A stretch of DNA of 64,000 nucleotides from Ignavibacterium sp037440165 (GTDB lineage Bacteria > Bacteroidota > Ignavibacteria > Ignavibacteriales > Ignavibacteriaceae). The first letter of the stretch is position 1. The number at the start of each line of letters is the position of its first letter. Below, in pieces: positions 52,544 through 61,210 of this stretch. Made by a program: the position numbers and the translations under genes. The stretch spans positions 62,001 to 126,000 of the forward strand of contig NZ_JBBIUQ010000005.1 of NCBI RefSeq assembly GCF_037440165.1, in the 5' to 3' direction. Below the pieces are notes generated by a model, which did not search any database, was not told the DNA's origin, and worked only from the letters and a program-made list of their open reading frames with translations.

Positions 52544-53734
52544 ATGAAACTCAAAGTATTAATAGCAGACAAATTTCCTGAAAAATATATTCAGGAATTA
52601 AGAGAACTTGACCTTGAAGTAATTTACGAACCCAAACTTGGTGAGAAAGATCTTCCCAAAGCTGCTGAAGATGTTGATATTCTTGTTGTTCGTTCAACAG
52701 TAGTAAATGAAGAAACAATTAACAATAGTAAAAAACTTAACTTGATAATTCGCGCCGGCTCAGGAGTTAACAACATTGCTATCTCAGCAGCAAACAAAAT
52801 AGGTGTTTATGTTGCAAACTGTCCGGGAATGAATGCAGTCGCTGTGGCAGAATTAACAATCGGTTTAATGATTGCCCTTGACAGATTTATTCCTGATAAT
52901 GTTTCAGATTTCAGAAATGGTGTTTGGAACAAAGACAAATATTCAAAGGGAAAAGGGTTGAAAGGTAAAACTCTTGGAATTATTGGAGTTGGAAACATTG
53001 GAAAAGAAGTTGCAAAGCGTGCTCTGGCTTTTGAAATGAATGTTTACGGAAAAGATATATCGAGAATTGAAGGAGTTCAGATAAAAGATTTTTCTGAAAT
53101 GGATCAGCTTCTTCCATTGTGTGATATTGTTACAATTCACTTGCCTGCCACGCCTCAAACTAAAGGATTATTCAATAAACAAATGTTCAGCTATATGAAA
53201 GATGGGGCTTATCTTATAAATACCTCAAGGCATGATATAATAGTTGAAGAGGATTTACTTGAAGCAATAAAAGAAAAAAAACTTCGTGTTGCGCTTGATG
53301 TATTTAAAGACGAACCTGAAGGAAAAGCAGGAGAAGTTAAATCGCCTTTGCAGAACAATCCGAATATTTATGTAACTCATCATATTGGTGCATCAACAGA
53401 GCAGGCACAGGATGCAGTTGCAGAAGAAACTGTAAGAATAATAAAACATTATGTTCACAGTGGTGTTATTGACCATTGGGTAAACCGCGCTAAAGTTACG
53501 GATGCAAAATATCAATTGGTAGTTAAGCATTATGATAAACCCGGAGTGCTTGCAAGTGTGCTTGATGTAATCAGACAAGGAAACATTAACATTGAAGAGA
53601 TTGAGAATATAATTTTTGAAGGCGGCATTGCTGCCTGCTGTACGATGAAGTTAAAACTTCCCGCAACTGCAGAGATGTTGAAACAGATAAGTGAAAATCC
53701 AAATGTGATAAGTGTAAGTCATGTTGAAATCTGA
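52544..53734 (+). CDS. serA: D-3-phosphoglycerate dehydrogenase with C-terminal ACT domain
   Basis: SerA oxidises 3-phosphoglycerate, the first step of serine synthesis. The 396-residue protein has the substrate domain, the NAD-binding GIIGVGNIGKEVAKRA, the catalytic Arg/Glu/His in NTSRHDIIVEED (Arg; the usual NTARG is changed), DVFKDEPEG and THHIGASTEQA, and an ACT domain (about 320-396) typical of serine feedback control. The ATG at 52544 has AGAGG upstream. A 43-base gap follows hutU. Confidence 0.95.
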   Translation: MKLKVLIADKFPEKYIQELRELDLEVIYEPKLGEKDLPKAAEDVDILVVRSTVVNEETINNSKKLNLIIRAGSGVNNIAISAANKIGVYVANCPGMNAVAVAELTIGLMIALDRFIPDNVSDFRNGVWNKDKYSKGKGLKGKTLGIIGVGNIGKEVAKRALAFEMNVYGKDISRIEGVQIKDFSEMDQLLPLCDIVTIHLPATPQTKGLFNKQMFSYMKDGAYLINTSRHDIIVEEDLLEAIKEKKLRVALDVFKDEPEGKAGEVKSPLQNNPNIYVTHHIGASTEQAQDAVAEETVRIIKHYVHSGVIDHWVNRAKVTDAKYQLVVKHYDKPGVLASVLDVIRQGNINIEEIENIIFEGGIAACCTMKLKLPATAEMLKQISENPNVISVSHVEI

Positions 53735-53743
53735 TTTCCAGAT

Positions 53744-53776
53744 AGCAGTCAGAAGTTAAGCATACTTCTGACTGCT
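53744..53776 (+). terminator. Perfect 13-base hairpin after serA
   Basis: AGCAGTCAGAAGT pairs with ACTTCTGACTGCT around a seven-base loop, ten bases after the serA stop. It is GC-rich for this genome but lacks a following T run. Confidence 0.65.
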
Positions 53777-53794
53777 CCATTATAACTCACATTT

Positions 53795-54238
53795 ATGCCC
53801 AAAATAATAACTTCAGACAGCACATATCTTAATCACTCAATTGTAAAAGTCTGGGAAGTAATTTCAGATTTTAATTCCTATAAAAAATGGTGGCCAGCAG
53901 TAGTTAATTTAGAAGTATTGAATACTAGTCCGCAAATAATTGGAAGCACATTGGTTGCTAAACCTTTTAATGGTCGTTCATTTTCCATTAAAGCGGTGGA
54001 AGAAAAACCGTTCTCTGAAATAAAGTTAAATTATTTCGAAGGAATTTATTCCGGTGACGGTAGATGGATTCTCGAAAGCGTGAATGGTAAGAGGAAACTA
54101 ACTTACGAAGTAGATTTGTTGATTACAGATAAGTTTACAATAGTAATTGCCCGGATAGTGTCCGTTTCTAAAATCCACTCATTAATCTTCAGAAAAATTT
54201 TCAGAAGTTTAGAAAAGTATTTAGAAGAGTTGAAATAA
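53795..54238 (+). CDS. SRPBCC (START-like) family protein
   Basis: A 147-residue soluble protein with the hydrophobic-ligand-binding SRPBCC fold. The opening VWEVISDFNSYKKWWPAVVN and the DGRWILESVNGKRKLTYEV strands are typical of polyketide-cyclase/dehydrase-type members. The ligand is unknown. It ends two bases before the end of the convergent MqnA-like gene, with no terminator. Confidence 0.8.
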   Translation: MPKIITSDSTYLNHSIVKVWEVISDFNSYKKWWPAVVNLEVLNTSPQIIGSTLVAKPFNGRSFSIKAVEEKPFSEIKLNYFEGIYSGDGRWILESVNGKRKLTYEVDLLITDKFTIVIARIVSVSKIHSLIFRKIFRSLEKYLEELK

Positions 54239-54240
54239 AG

Positions 54241-55002
54241 TTAAACGAATTTTATTTCGAATAAATCTTTGGTTATTCCGTGATAGTATGGAAGCTGAAG
54301 TAATAATTTAATTCCTTCGAGATCCTGATCTTCAAGATCGAAAATTACATGTTGCATATTAACTGAAATAAAGTCAACTGACTGCTGCGGATAATCTTTG
54401 AGCAAATGGTTAAAAGAATCAGGATGGCCTTCAACAAAATCATTACGATGTTTAATCACAAATGATTTAAGAATCTCTTCATTTTTTGATGCTAAAAGGA
54501 AGTTAACATAAGGAGCATTAATCAGCTCAATAATTTCCTCCGCAAAGCTCAATCCGTTAAGGAATAATTCCTTTTCATAATTTTCATCACCAGCAATAAG
54601 AATATTTTCATCCTGTAACATAAATTCAGGAGTAACTAATCTCGGCGTAATATCAACATCATACATTTCCTTAAATAGTATTTTACTGAGCAGTGCTTCG
54701 TTGGAAGAGATGTCTCCCTTTAAAAATAATTTATCGATGGTTGTTTGGTTTTCCTTAAAATGCAAATAAGCATTTGAGAGCAGAGCATTAAAAGAAATTC
54801 CGAGCTCGGCTGAAACAAATAAATCTTTATGTGTAATAAGATCCATACTCGGAATAAAGCCAATTGAATTTTCTTCAGTTCTTATCTTTCTTGAAATCAG
54901 AGCAGAAGAAAGAAACTGGTGACTTATCTCTGTATTTTCAGAAAGTTCTGATAAGAAAACTTTCGAAAAAATATTTTGCGGAAGATAAATTTTAGTGCTC
55001 AT
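54241..55002 (-). CDS. MqnA/MqnD-like periplasmic-binding-fold protein
   Basis: A 253-residue protein without signal peptide. The centre, DISSNEALLSKILFKEMYDV, followed by FMLQDENILIAGDE and LSFAEEIIELINAPYVNFLLAS, keeps the order and spacing of MqnA (chorismate dehydratase, futalosine menaquinone pathway): SSxSxALLxxLL...LLIGDxAL...GLPFVFAxW. Several usual residues are changed, and the N-terminus lacks the normal GxIxYxNxxP start. It may be a divergent MqnA or a relative with another ligand. It is the last gene after rplS and a hairpin terminator. Confidence 0.55.
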   Translation of the reverse strand: MSTKIYLPQNIFSKVFLSELSENTEISHQFLSSALISRKIRTEENSIGFIPSMDLITHKDLFVSAELGISFNALLSNAYLHFKENQTTIDKLFLKGDISSNEALLSKILFKEMYDVDITPRLVTPEFMLQDENILIAGDENYEKELFLNGLSFAEEIIELINAPYVNFLLASKNEEILKSFVIKHRNDFVEGHPDSFNHLLKDYPQQSVDFISVNMQHVIFDLEDQDLEGIKLLLQLPYYHGITKDLFEIKFV

Positions 55003-55004
55003 AA

Positions 55005-55034
55005 AAACTTAAAGCCGCTTTTGAAAGCGGCTTT
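55005..55034 (-). terminator. Terminator downstream of rplS
   Basis: On the minus strand AAAGCCGCTT, loop TCAA and AAGCGGCTTT form ten pairs and lead into AAGTTTTTATG. It separates rplS from the MqnA-like gene, whose ATG overlaps the T-rich part. Confidence 0.85.
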
Positions 55035-55040
55035 ATCAGA

Positions 55041-55385
55041 TTAAGGATTTTTACTTTTAATCTTGGCGGCTTTACCAGATAACTTTCTTAAATAATAAAG
55101 CTTAGCTCTCCTTACGCTTCCCTCTTTAATGAGTTCCACTTTAGCAATTTTGGGAGAGTTAAACGGGAAGATTCTTTCAACACCAACACCACTGGAAATT
55201 TTTCTTACAGTGAAAGTCTTGTTTAATCCCGTTCCTCTGATGCTTATAACATCACCTTCGAAAGGCTGTATTCTTTCTTTTTCACCTTCGATTACTCTAA
55301 CATGAACACGGATTCTATCACCCGTATTAAATTTAGGTATATCAGTTCTTATTTGATCCGATACAACATTATTCAAGTCGATCAT
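55041..55385 (-). CDS. rplS: Ribosomal protein bL19
   Basis: A 114-residue large-subunit protein at the 30S-50S interface. FNTGDRIRVHVRVIEGEKERIQ, FEGDVISIRGTGLNKTFTVRK, GVGVERIFPFNSP and RRAKLYYLRKLSGKAAKI are all standard. It closes the rpsP-khpA-rimM-trmD-rplS operon and is followed by a strong terminator. Confidence 0.97.
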   Translation of the reverse strand: MIDLNNVVSDQIRTDIPKFNTGDRIRVHVRVIEGEKERIQPFEGDVISIRGTGLNKTFTVRKISSGVGVERIFPFNSPKIAKVELIKEGSVRRAKLYYLRKLSGKAAKIKSKNP

Positions 55386-55396
55386 TTCATTCTCCG

Positions 55397-56071
55397 CTAA
55401 TTATTATAATTTTTCCATTTCTCTGTTAAAATTTTTGATTGTTCTTCTTTCCACTTTTTAATTTCTTTTTCATTACCCGAAAGAAGAACCTCAGGGACTT
55501 TCATTCCACGATATTCTGCTGGTCGTGTATAGTAAGGAGCTTCGACATATTCTCCATCCTGAAAAGAGTCATCTAAAGCAGCTTCGCTGTCATTCAAAAC
55601 GCCGGGAATAAGACGAATAACTGCATCAATAATAATCAGTGCAGGTAATTCTCCGCCGGTTAAAACAAATTTCCCAATTGATATTTCATCAGTTGCGAAA
55701 CGCTGTCTCACACGGTCATCAATTTCTTTATAATGACCAGCAATAATAATTATGTTCTTAGCAAGTGAAAGTTTGTTCGCATATTTCTGATTAAAAATTT
55801 TACCCTTTGGTGTAGTAAAAATTATGTGATCGTATTTCTTTTCACTTTGCAATTTTTCAATACATTCAAAGAACGGCTCTGGTTTAAGAATCATTCCCGG
55901 ACCGCCGCCAAACGGCTTGTCATCAATTTGCTTATGTTTATTAAAAGCATAATCACGAAGATTATGAACCTTAATTTCAACCTTCATCTTATTCTGAGCC
56001 CTTTTCAAAATACTTGAATTTAAAGGACTCTGAAGCAACTCCGGTACTGCAGAAATAATATCAATCCTCAT
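55397..56071 (-). CDS. trmD: tRNA (guanine-N1-)-methyltransferase
   Basis: TrmD methylates G37 of tRNAs to keep the reading frame. From the ATG at 56069-56071 it is 224 residues; the knotted SAM site is FVLTGGELPALIIIDAVIRLIPGVL, with DDKPFGGGPGMILKPEP upstream and YTRPAEYRGMKVPEVLLSG downstream. It overlaps rimM by 11 bases. The gene order is the conserved rpsP-rimM-trmD-rplS one. Confidence 0.97.
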   Translation of the reverse strand: MRIDIISAVPELLQSPLNSSILKRAQNKMKVEIKVHNLRDYAFNKHKQIDDKPFGGGPGMILKPEPFFECIEKLQSEKKYDHIIFTTPKGKIFNQKYANKLSLAKNIIIIAGHYKEIDDRVRQRFATDEISIGKFVLTGGELPALIIIDAVIRLIPGVLNDSEAALDDSFQDGEYVEAPYYTRPAEYRGMKVPEVLLSGNEKEIKKWKEEQSKILTEKWKNYNN

Positions 56072-56576
56072 CATCGCAAATTCCACTATCAGCTTTTACA
56101 AAAATAATTTTTTCTCCGGGATTAATCTCTTCAAAAAATTTAAGAACAAAAGGTAAAAGTTTTACTTTTTTATCTTCAGTAATTAACTCCAGAATGTCAT
56201 TAGCAGGAGTTGATAATACATCTTTAACTTCACCTAAAAATTTATCCAAACAATAAACCTTACAACCTATAAGATCGTGTATGTAGAAAGAATCATCATC
56301 TAAAGGCAACAAATCAGATTGCTTCAGATAAATTTCTCTACCTATGAAAACAGACAATTCTCTTTCAGCAGAAAAATTTTTCAGCTTTATTAGATAATTC
56401 TCACCCCGCTTTAAAACATTCTCAATAAAAAACTTTTTCTTACTGCCCCAAAAATCAACCAAGATAAAATCAGTAGTAAATAGTTTCTCAGGATGATCAG
56501 TAAAAAGTTTTAACTTTAACAAACCATCTTTAACAGAAACAGAAACTACTTTAGCAATAAGAAAAAACTCATCCAA
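56061..56576 (-). CDS. rimM: Ribosome maturation factor RimM
   Basis: A 171-residue 16S rRNA processing factor with an N-terminal barrel domain (LIAKVVSVSVKDG) and a C-terminal PRC barrel (DLIGCKVYCLDKFLGEVKDVL). The N-terminus usually reads GxIxxxxGxxGxxxV and is weaker here. The start is a TTG at 56574-56576. It begins 10 bases after khpA. Confidence 0.92.
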   Translation of the reverse strand: MDEFFLIAKVVSVSVKDGLLKLKLFTDHPEKLFTTDFILVDFWGSKKKFFIENVLKRGENYLIKLKNFSAERELSVFIGREIYLKQSDLLPLDDDSFYIHDLIGCKVYCLDKFLGEVKDVLSTPANDILELITEDKKVKLLPFVLKFFEEINPGEKIIFVKADSGICDDED

Positions 56577-56586
56577 GACTTAATAA

Positions 56587-56820
56587 TTAATCTTCAATTT
56601 CCAAAACAGCGCGTTTACCATCTTTAGCTGCTATCGCAGTAAGCAGAGTTCTCATTGCTTGAGCAGTTTTACCTTGTTTGCCGATAACTTTACCGACATC
56701 TTCAGGTTTTACTTTCAAAGAAAGAACAACTTTCTTTTCTTCAACTGCTTTTTCTTCAACAACAACGCCATCCGGGTGGTCAACCAGATGTTTGGCAATG
56801 AATTCAACGAATTCTTTCAT
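56587..56820 (-). CDS. khpA: KH-domain RNA-binding protein KhpA
   Basis: A 77-residue single KH domain, usual between rpsP and rimM. The GxxG loop is VIGKQGKTAQAMRTLL. It binds RNA, and in Firmicutes it works with KhpB/Jag in cell elongation. The ATG has AGGAGG seven bases upstream. The 131-base gap to rpsP is unusually long for this operon. Confidence 0.95.
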   Translation of the reverse strand: MKEFVEFIAKHLVDHPDGVVVEEKAVEEKKVVLSLKVKPEDVGKVIGKQGKTAQAMRTLLTAIAAKDGKRAVLEIED

Positions 56821-56951
56821 AGCAGTGCCTCCTAAGCTTGATACAGGTGCTTATGTAATTATGTACAGAATTCCGTGAAAAAATAATTACATTTTTTCAA
56901 CAGTGTTCAGAAGCGCACCCTTAACTTCTGCTGTACAATCAGAAAACCAAA
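56821..56951 (-). promoter_or_regulatory. Structured 131-base gap between rpsP and khpA
   Basis: A ten-base inverted repeat, ATGTAATTAT (56853-56862) and ATAATTACAT (56883-56892), and a six-base one, CAGAAG (56908-56913) and CTTCTG (56925-56930), lie in this gap. They may form leader structures for khpA or an internal processing site. No TTG/TAnnTTTG promoter is evident. Confidence 0.35.
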
Positions 56952-57353
56952 TTAGTTTGCAGGTGCTTCTGTTTTTTGTTCTTCCGAAGCAGCTTTCTTT
57001 TTCTTCTTAGTTTGTTTTTTCTGAGCGCTGGCTTCTTTTAATTTCTGCCAGTTATGAATTTCAGCTTCAACTTTATCCTGCGGAAATCCTTTTTTCTCAA
57101 GATGTCGTTTGAGTAATATGCCCTTCTGACTTAATAAACTACGCACTGTTAAAGTTGGTATTGCACCGCAATTTAACCAGTAGTTCACTCTGTCCTCTTT
57201 CAAATCAATTGTGTGAGGATTAGTCAGAGGATTGTATATTCCAACCGCTTCAATAAATTTCCCATCTCTTGGTGAACGGGAATCCGCAGCAACAATTTTA
57301 TAGATGGGTTGTTTCTTTTTACCCATTCTTCTGAGTCTTAACTTAACAGCCAA
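56952..57353 (-). CDS. rpsP: Ribosomal protein bS16 with C-terminal extension
   Basis: A 133-residue small-subunit protein. The core (about 1-85) has LRLRRMGKKKQPIYKIVAADSRSPRDG and YNPLTNP. A charged tail rich in Lys, Ala, Gln and Glu (KKQTKKKKKAASEEQKTEAP) extends it well beyond the usual 80-90 residues, as in other members of this phylum group. The start is a TTG at 57351-57353, with GGAGG six bases upstream. Confidence 0.96.
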   Translation of the reverse strand: MAVKLRLRRMGKKKQPIYKIVAADSRSPRDGKFIEAVGIYNPLTNPHTIDLKEDRVNYWLNCGAIPTLTVRSLLSQKGILLKRHLEKKGFPQDKVEAEIHNWQKLKEASAQKKQTKKKKKAASEEQKTEAPAN

Positions 57354-57380
57354 GTTTTACCTCCGGTAATTATATCGTTA

Positions 57381-58706
57381 TCAATTAAATTTAAAATTTT
57401 TATTCGATGAGTTGAAAAATCCTTTTTTGTTCATCATACTCATCATTCTTTGCATTTCCTGAAACTGTTTGATCAAACGATTCACATCCTGAATTGAAGT
57501 ACCGCTCCCTCTGGCAATTCTTTTTCTTCTGCTGCCATTGAGCACTTTAGGATTTTCTCTTTCTTCTCTTGTCATTGAACTTATTATGGCTTCTACTTTA
57601 ACTAAAGCTTTGTCGTCAATCTGAGCATTTTTTATCTGAGAACCAAGTCCGGGAATCATTCCAATCAAGCTTGACAAAGAACCCATTTTCTTTATGAGTT
57701 TAATTTGCTTAAGAAAATCTTCAAAATCAAATTTATTTTTTCTTAATTTTTCTTCCATTCGCTTTGCTTCAAGCTCATCTATAGTTTCCTGAGCTTTTTC
57801 AACAAGTGATATTATATCACCTTTGCCTAAAATTCTGGAAGCTAAGCGATCTGGATAAAAAACATCTAAGTTTTCTAATTTTTCACCATTTGAAACAAAC
57901 TTAATTGGTTTGCCAACCACTGACCTGATTGAAATTGCAGCACCGCCTCTTGCATCACCATCAAGTTTGGAAAGAATTATTCCATCAAAATTTACAGTTT
58001 CATTAAAAGCTTTAGCTGAGTTAACCGCATCCTGCCCTGTCATGGAATCAACAACAAATAGTGTTTCTGTAGGTTTAACAATCTCTTTAATATCAGCAAC
58101 TTCTTTCATCATTTCATCATCAACATGAAGTCGTCCGGCTGTGTCAATTATAACAGTATCAAAACCATTTTCTTTTGCATATTTCAAAGACTCAGAGGCA
58201 ACCAATCTTGCATCTTTCTGTTCCAGAGAAAATACCGGAACATCAATTTGCTGACCTAAGATTTTTAACTGTTCAATTGCTGCAGGTCTGTAGATATCAG
58301 CAGCAACAAGAAGAATTTTTCTTTTTCTTTCTTTTAATCTTTTGGCAAGCTTTGCTGAGAATGTTGTTTTACCTGAGCCCTGAAGTCCAACTACCAAAAT
58401 TGAAGTGATGCCAGTTGGACTTAATGTAATTTCAGAATGTCCACCGCCGAGTAAAACTACAAGCTCATCGTAAATAATTTTTGTGATGAGTTGTCCTGGC
58501 GTAATTGAAGCAATAACTTCTTTACCTAAAGCTTTCTCTTTAACTTTTTCAATAAATTCTTTTGCTACTTTGTAATTAACATCTGCATCTAGAAGAATTC
58601 TGCGAATCTCACGAAGGGTATCAGAAATGTTTGCTTCGGTAAGTTTTCCCTGACCAGTTATTTTTTTGAGAGCAGCATCTAATTTTAACGATAATTCTTC
58701 AAACAT
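57381..58706 (-). CDS. ffh: Signal recognition particle protein Ffh
   Basis: Ffh binds signal sequences and 4.5S RNA for co-translational export. The 441-residue protein has the N and G domains (VVGLQGSGKTTFSAKLA, VDTAGRLHVDDEMMKE as IIDTAGRLH, ILSKLDGDARGGAA) and the methionine-rich M domain (IGMIPGLGSQI, RGSGTSIQDVNRLIKQFQEM). It lies between atpG and rpsP with gaps below 40 bases, so the ATP synthase and translation genes may be co-transcribed. Confidence 0.97.
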   Translation of the reverse strand: MFEELSLKLDAALKKITGQGKLTEANISDTLREIRRILLDADVNYKVAKEFIEKVKEKALGKEVIASITPGQLITKIIYDELVVLLGGGHSEITLSPTGITSILVVGLQGSGKTTFSAKLAKRLKERKRKILLVAADIYRPAAIEQLKILGQQIDVPVFSLEQKDARLVASESLKYAKENGFDTVIIDTAGRLHVDDEMMKEVADIKEIVKPTETLFVVDSMTGQDAVNSAKAFNETVNFDGIILSKLDGDARGGAAISIRSVVGKPIKFVSNGEKLENLDVFYPDRLASRILGKGDIISLVEKAQETIDELEAKRMEEKLRKNKFDFEDFLKQIKLIKKMGSLSSLIGMIPGLGSQIKNAQIDDKALVKVEAIISSMTREERENPKVLNGSRRKRIARGSGTSIQDVNRLIKQFQEMQRMMSMMNKKGFFNSSNKNFKFN

Positions 58707-58744
58707 ATTCTCAGCACCTTTCTATTCATATCACTACTTTATTG

Positions 58745-59623
58745 TCAACTTGCCTTTAATGCATTAGCACCAGATACAATTTCAAGTATCTCTTTTGTAA
58801 TTGCAGCTTGTCGCTCTTTGTTATATTTAAGATTGAGAGTGCGAATCAATTCTTTCGCATTCGTTGTTGCGTTATCCATTGCGGTCATTCTTGCAGCAAA
58901 CTCAGCAGCATTTGATTCCAGCAGAACTCTCCAAAGCTGTGCTTTAAGATGTTTTGGAATCAGATATTCAAATATTGATGTCTGATCTGGTTCGTAAATG
59001 TAATTGGCTTCAGAATGACTTTCGGATTTATTACTCTCATCAATCGGAATAGGCAGAAACTGTTCAACTACAATTTTCTGCTGAATTATTGATTTAAACT
59101 CGTTGAATATCAAAATAACCTTATCAAATTCACCATTGAGAAAACCGGCGATCAGCTGAACAGATAATCTCTGAGCAACCGAGTAGTTTAATGATGCAAA
59201 AATTCCTGGAAATTTCTGAACGACATTATAGTTTCGTTTTGAAAAATAATCAGAACCTTTTTTACCTAAACAAAATAAACTATGAGAAATATTCTGCTGC
59301 TGAAGTTCTTCCTGAATATAGCGGCTTGCTTCACGAATGATATTAGTGTTGAATGCACCGCAAAGTCCTCTGTCAGCAGTTACAACAACAACAGCAACAT
59401 TTTTAACTTCGCGGGGAATGAATAACGGATTGCTCATCAATTCATCATTATTGGCAAGATGTGCAAGCAGTGTCTGAATTTTCTTCGCATAAGGTCTTGC
59501 ATTTATTATCGCTTCAGTAGCACGACGCAATTTTGCAGCAGCAACCATCTTCATTGCTTTGGTAATCTGCTGAGTGCTTTTAACACCTTTAATTCTTTGC
59601 TTTATGTCTCTTAATGTTGCCAT
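58745..59623 (-). CDS. atpG: ATP synthase gamma subunit
   Basis: The 292-residue rotor shaft of F1. The N-terminal helix TLRDIKQRIKGVKSTQQITKAMKMVAAAK, the VVVTADRGLCGAFNTNI stretch and the C-terminal helix NAAEFAARMTAMDNATTNAKEL are standard. It is the last F1 gene here: atpD (beta) and atpC (epsilon), which usually follow, are absent. Confidence 0.97.
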   Translation of the reverse strand: MATLRDIKQRIKGVKSTQQITKAMKMVAAAKLRRATEAIINARPYAKKIQTLLAHLANNDELMSNPLFIPREVKNVAVVVVTADRGLCGAFNTNIIREASRYIQEELQQQNISHSLFCLGKKGSDYFSKRNYNVVQKFPGIFASLNYSVAQRLSVQLIAGFLNGEFDKVILIFNEFKSIIQQKIVVEQFLPIPIDESNKSESHSEANYIYEPDQTSIFEYLIPKHLKAQLWRVLLESNAAEFAARMTAMDNATTNAKELIRTLNLKYNKERQAAITKEILEIVSGANALKAS

Positions 59624-59639
59624 TCAGTTACTAAATCAA

Positions 59640-61187
59640 TTATGACTTTTTGAAAGTTGGAAGAAATTCTTCAGCTGCTTTCTTAATCAATTCTTCAGTT
59701 TCTTTTGATAAATCTTTTTCTTTCTTGATGTTTTCGAAAATCTGTTTGGATTTAACTTCTATAAACTCAAGAATTTCTTTCTCAAATCTTTTAATATCGT
59801 GAACAACAATAGAATCCATATAACCACGCGTTCCGAGATAAATGCTCACTACTTGTTTTTCAACAGGTACAGGTGAATACTGTCCTTGTTTTAATAACTC
59901 AACTAATCGAGAACCTTTGGCTAAAGTTGCCTGAGTAGCTTTGTCGAGATCAGAACCGAACTTTGCAAATGCTTCAAGTTCTCTGTATTGAGCCAGATCA
60001 AGTTTAAGAGAGCCGGCAACTTTTTTCATTGCTTTAATTTGTGCATTTCCTCCAACACGTGAAACTGAGATACCAACATTGATTGCTGGTCTAACACCGG
60101 CATTGAAAAGATTTGATTCAAGATAAATCTGGCCATCGGTAATTGAAATTACATTGGTTGGAATATATGCAGACACATCACCTTGTTGTGTTTCAATAAC
60201 TGGTAATGCAGTTAAACTTCCGCCACCAAGTTCATCGCTAAGCTTCGAAGCTCTCTCCAACAATCTTGAGTGAAGATAAAAAACATCGCCAGGATAAGCT
60301 TCTCGTCCAGGTGGTCTTCTGAGCAGAAGTGAAAGTTCTCTGTAAGCTTGTGCCTGTTTCGATAAATCATCATAAATACAGAGTGCGTGACGACCCGAAT
60401 CTCTGAAAAATTCTCCAAGTGTTGCACCAGAATAAGGCGCTATAAACTGAAGCGGTGCTGGGTCAGAAGCTGAAGCTGTAATTACAGTTGTATAAGCCAT
60501 GGCACCGTGTTCTTCAAGTTTAGCAACAACTTGTGCAACTGTAGATTCTTTTTGTCCAATTGCAACATAGACACAGTAAACTGGTTTGATACCTAAAGCT
60601 TTAGCTTCTTCAGTATGAGTGTATTTCTGATTAATTATTGCATCGATGGCAACTGCAGTTTTACCAGTTTGTCTGTCTCCAATTATTAATTCTCTCTGAC
60701 CTCTTCCAATAGGAATCATTGCATCGATAGCAGTAATACCTGTCTGAAGCGGTTCTTTAACTGGTTGTCTCTGAATAACGCCGAGAGCTTTTCGTTCAAT
60801 TGGTAAAAACTTTTCGGTTTTAATCGGACCCTTACCATCTATTGGAATACCGAGCGGAGTGATTACTCTGCCAAGCATTTCTTCACCAACAGGCATCGAA
60901 GCAACACGTTTGGTTCGTTTAACTACATCGCCTTCTTTAACTTTTGTTGATTCACCAAAAAGCACAACACCAACGCTATCTTCTTCAAGATTTAATACCA
61001 TTCCGAAAACATCGTTTGGAAATTCAACAAGCTCGCTAGCCATTACTTGTGAGAGTCCATAAACCCTTGCAATACCATCACCAACCTGTAAAACTGTTCC
61101 AACATCATAAATATCTACTTCGCTTTCAAAGCCTGTAAGCTGTTTCCTTAGTATTTCAGATATTTCATCAGGTCTTACTTCTGCCAT
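59640..61187 (-). CDS. atpA: ATP synthase alpha subunit
   Basis: The 515-residue non-catalytic nucleotide-binding subunit of F1. The Walker A motif is GDRQTGKTA; YVAIGQKESTVAQVV, IYDDLSKQAQAYRELSLLLRRPPGREAYPGDVFYLHSRLLERA and ISVSRVGGNAQIKAMK follow. It lies between atpH (23-base gap) and atpG (16-base gap). Confidence 0.98.
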   Translation of the reverse strand: MAEVRPDEISEILRKQLTGFESEVDIYDVGTVLQVGDGIARVYGLSQVMASELVEFPNDVFGMVLNLEEDSVGVVLFGESTKVKEGDVVKRTKRVASMPVGEEMLGRVITPLGIPIDGKGPIKTEKFLPIERKALGVIQRQPVKEPLQTGITAIDAMIPIGRGQRELIIGDRQTGKTAVAIDAIINQKYTHTEEAKALGIKPVYCVYVAIGQKESTVAQVVAKLEEHGAMAYTTVITASASDPAPLQFIAPYSGATLGEFFRDSGRHALCIYDDLSKQAQAYRELSLLLRRPPGREAYPGDVFYLHSRLLERASKLSDELGGGSLTALPVIETQQGDVSAYIPTNVISITDGQIYLESNLFNAGVRPAINVGISVSRVGGNAQIKAMKKVAGSLKLDLAQYRELEAFAKFGSDLDKATQATLAKGSRLVELLKQGQYSPVPVEKQVVSIYLGTRGYMDSIVVHDIKRFEKEILEFIEVKSKQIFENIKKEKDLSKETEELIKKAAEEFLPTFKKS

Positions 61188-61210
61188 ATAAAATTCCTTT
61201 TAATTTCCTT

